Positions 5,688-6,308 of a stretch of DNA of 6,308 nt are shown here, piece after piece (within the stretch, counting starts at the first letter, position 1; each line of letters starts with the position of its first letter). Position numbers and translations under genes: made by a program. The stretch is from Paludibacteraceae bacterium (GTDB lineage: Bacteria > Bacteroidota > Bacteroidia > Bacteroidales > Paludibacteraceae). The notes under the pieces were generated by a model. It saw nothing but the letters and a program-made list of their open reading frames with translations. It searched no databases and was not told the DNA's origin. The stretch lies in NCBI GenBank assembly GCA_947445425.1, contig CANFFA010000150.1, positions 1 to 6,308 on the forward strand, written 5' to 3'.

Positions 5688-6308
5688 TTATTTAAAATCG
5701 ACGATTAATTTCAGATTGAAAATTCTATCAGTAAGGAAATTAGGAGCCGCTAATTGCTGTCCAGAAATGTGATTTACCCAATAATAAGAACTAACATTCT
5801 TAACACTCAACAAATTAAACACTTCGAGATTTAGCCAAATGGACTTAATGTGTTTAAAAGCGGGTTTAGTTAACAATTCATCAGATTTGCTAACCAATAA
5901 ACGAGAGCCACCAATATCAACCCGACGGTAAGCAGGTGCACGAAAATGGGTACTTTGAAAGGGATTATTAGGAGATCCAAAGGGTAAGCCATCCGACCAA
6001 ATAAATTTAAGCTGCACTTTGTAATTAGAATTTGTTGGCCAATAGTCCTGAAACAAGCAAGAAAAAGCGTAACGTTGTTCAGTTGGACTAGACATCCAAG
6101 CCTTGGGATCAACCGATGGAGTATTAGCAGTAGGAGTTATCAAAAGCTGTTGTTTGGCATCCATCAAAGAGAAATTCAACCAAGATTCGGCACCAGGTAC
6201 CAACTCTCCAGAAAGTTTAAAGTCAACACCAGCAGTATAAGCTTTGGTATCATTATGACCTGAATAGCGAATTTGAACATTGTCAACGCTATAAAAAATA
6301 ACACGATC
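5688..6308 (-). CDS. TonB-dependent outer-membrane receptor, C-terminal part (gene continues off the right edge)
   Basis: The frame is open to the window edge, giving the last 206 residues. The TTG at 6203 is not a start: coding continues upstream through NVQIRYSGHNDTKAYTAGVD and FKLSGEL, typical strands of the receptor barrel. Further landmarks are LPFGSPNNPF near the middle, AYRRVDIGGSRLL, and a closing stretch FNLLSVKNVSSYYWV then RIFNLKLIVDFK, the pattern of the last barrel strands in SusC-like and other Bacteroidota TonB-dependent receptors. It ends FK rather than in the usual terminal aromatic residue, a small deviation. The family imports siderophores, vitamins or glycans across the outer membrane using TonB energy; the plug domain and any N-terminal extension lie outside the window, so the ligand cannot be judged. 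It is followed by a palindrome and a 183-base gap before the aminotransferase, and is probably transcribed separately from it. Confidence 0.88.
   Translation of the reverse strand, partial: DRVIFYSVDNVQIRYSGHNDTKAYTAGVDFKLSGELVPGAESWLNFSLMDAKQQLLITPTANTPSVDPKAWMSSPTEQRYAFSCLFQDYWPTNSNYKVQLKFIWSDGLPFGSPNNPFQSTHFRAPAYRRVDIGGSRLLVSKSDELLTKPAFKHIKSIWLNLEVFNLLSVKNVSSYYWVNHISGQQLAAPNFLTDRIFNLKLIVDFK

Noticed and set aside
6201..6203. TTG as the start of a short protein ending at 5688
   Set aside because: Receptor-like coding sequence continues upstream in the same frame to the window edge; the short version would lack most of a barrel.
5870..6263. Additional open frames on both strands within the receptor fragment
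   Set aside because: They overlap the well-supported receptor frame and have no recognisable features.

Overview
The window looks like chromosomal DNA of a low-GC Bacteroidota bacterium. Three things suggest this: a TonB-dependent receptor C-terminus, gene starts without Shine-Dalgarno sequences, and a match to the Bacteroidota -7 promoter element (TAnnTTTG) ahead of the aminotransferase. The aminotransferase N-terminus, the thioesterase and the lipoprotein remind me most of Bacteroidales proteins, but that is recall rather than a search, and the order is not certain. There are seven protein genes, two of them cut by the window edges. I see no RNA genes, transposases or CRISPR arrays.

Left part, plus strand (1-1912): the end of one family 2 glycosyltransferase, a complete paralogous glycosyltransferase overlapping it by 4 bases, then 13 bases later a small hotdog-fold thioesterase of the FlK type. 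The glycosyltransferases are markedly more AT-rich than the other genes. They look like the downstream end of a surface-polysaccharide cluster that continues off the left edge and abuts a more ordinary gene.

Right part, minus strand (1972-6308), in transcription order from the right edge: the last 206 residues of a TonB-dependent outer-membrane receptor, a complete class I PLP aminotransferase, a complete LolC/LolE-type (FtsX family) ABC permease without its ATPase, and a lipoprotein of unknown function. The last three may be partly co-expressed, but a strong hairpin followed by eight T separates the aminotransferase from the permease. They do not form an obvious pathway.

The most notable non-coding feature is a set of short-period repeats at gene ends. 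Two intergenic regions (1912-1974 and 4183-4277) consist largely of in-phase 7-base units of the form GATTAGT/GATTAAC, followed by inverted copies, so that each folds into a long hairpin. A third region (5642-5679) also has period 7 but uses different words (ATGCATA/ATTCATA) and contains a perfect 18-base palindrome. A fourth gap (2873-2898) holds three CTNNGTG words spaced 9-10 bases apart. These sit where terminators would be expected. I found no convincing new defence, mobile or biosynthetic system; the heptamer hairpins are the best candidate for something under-described.
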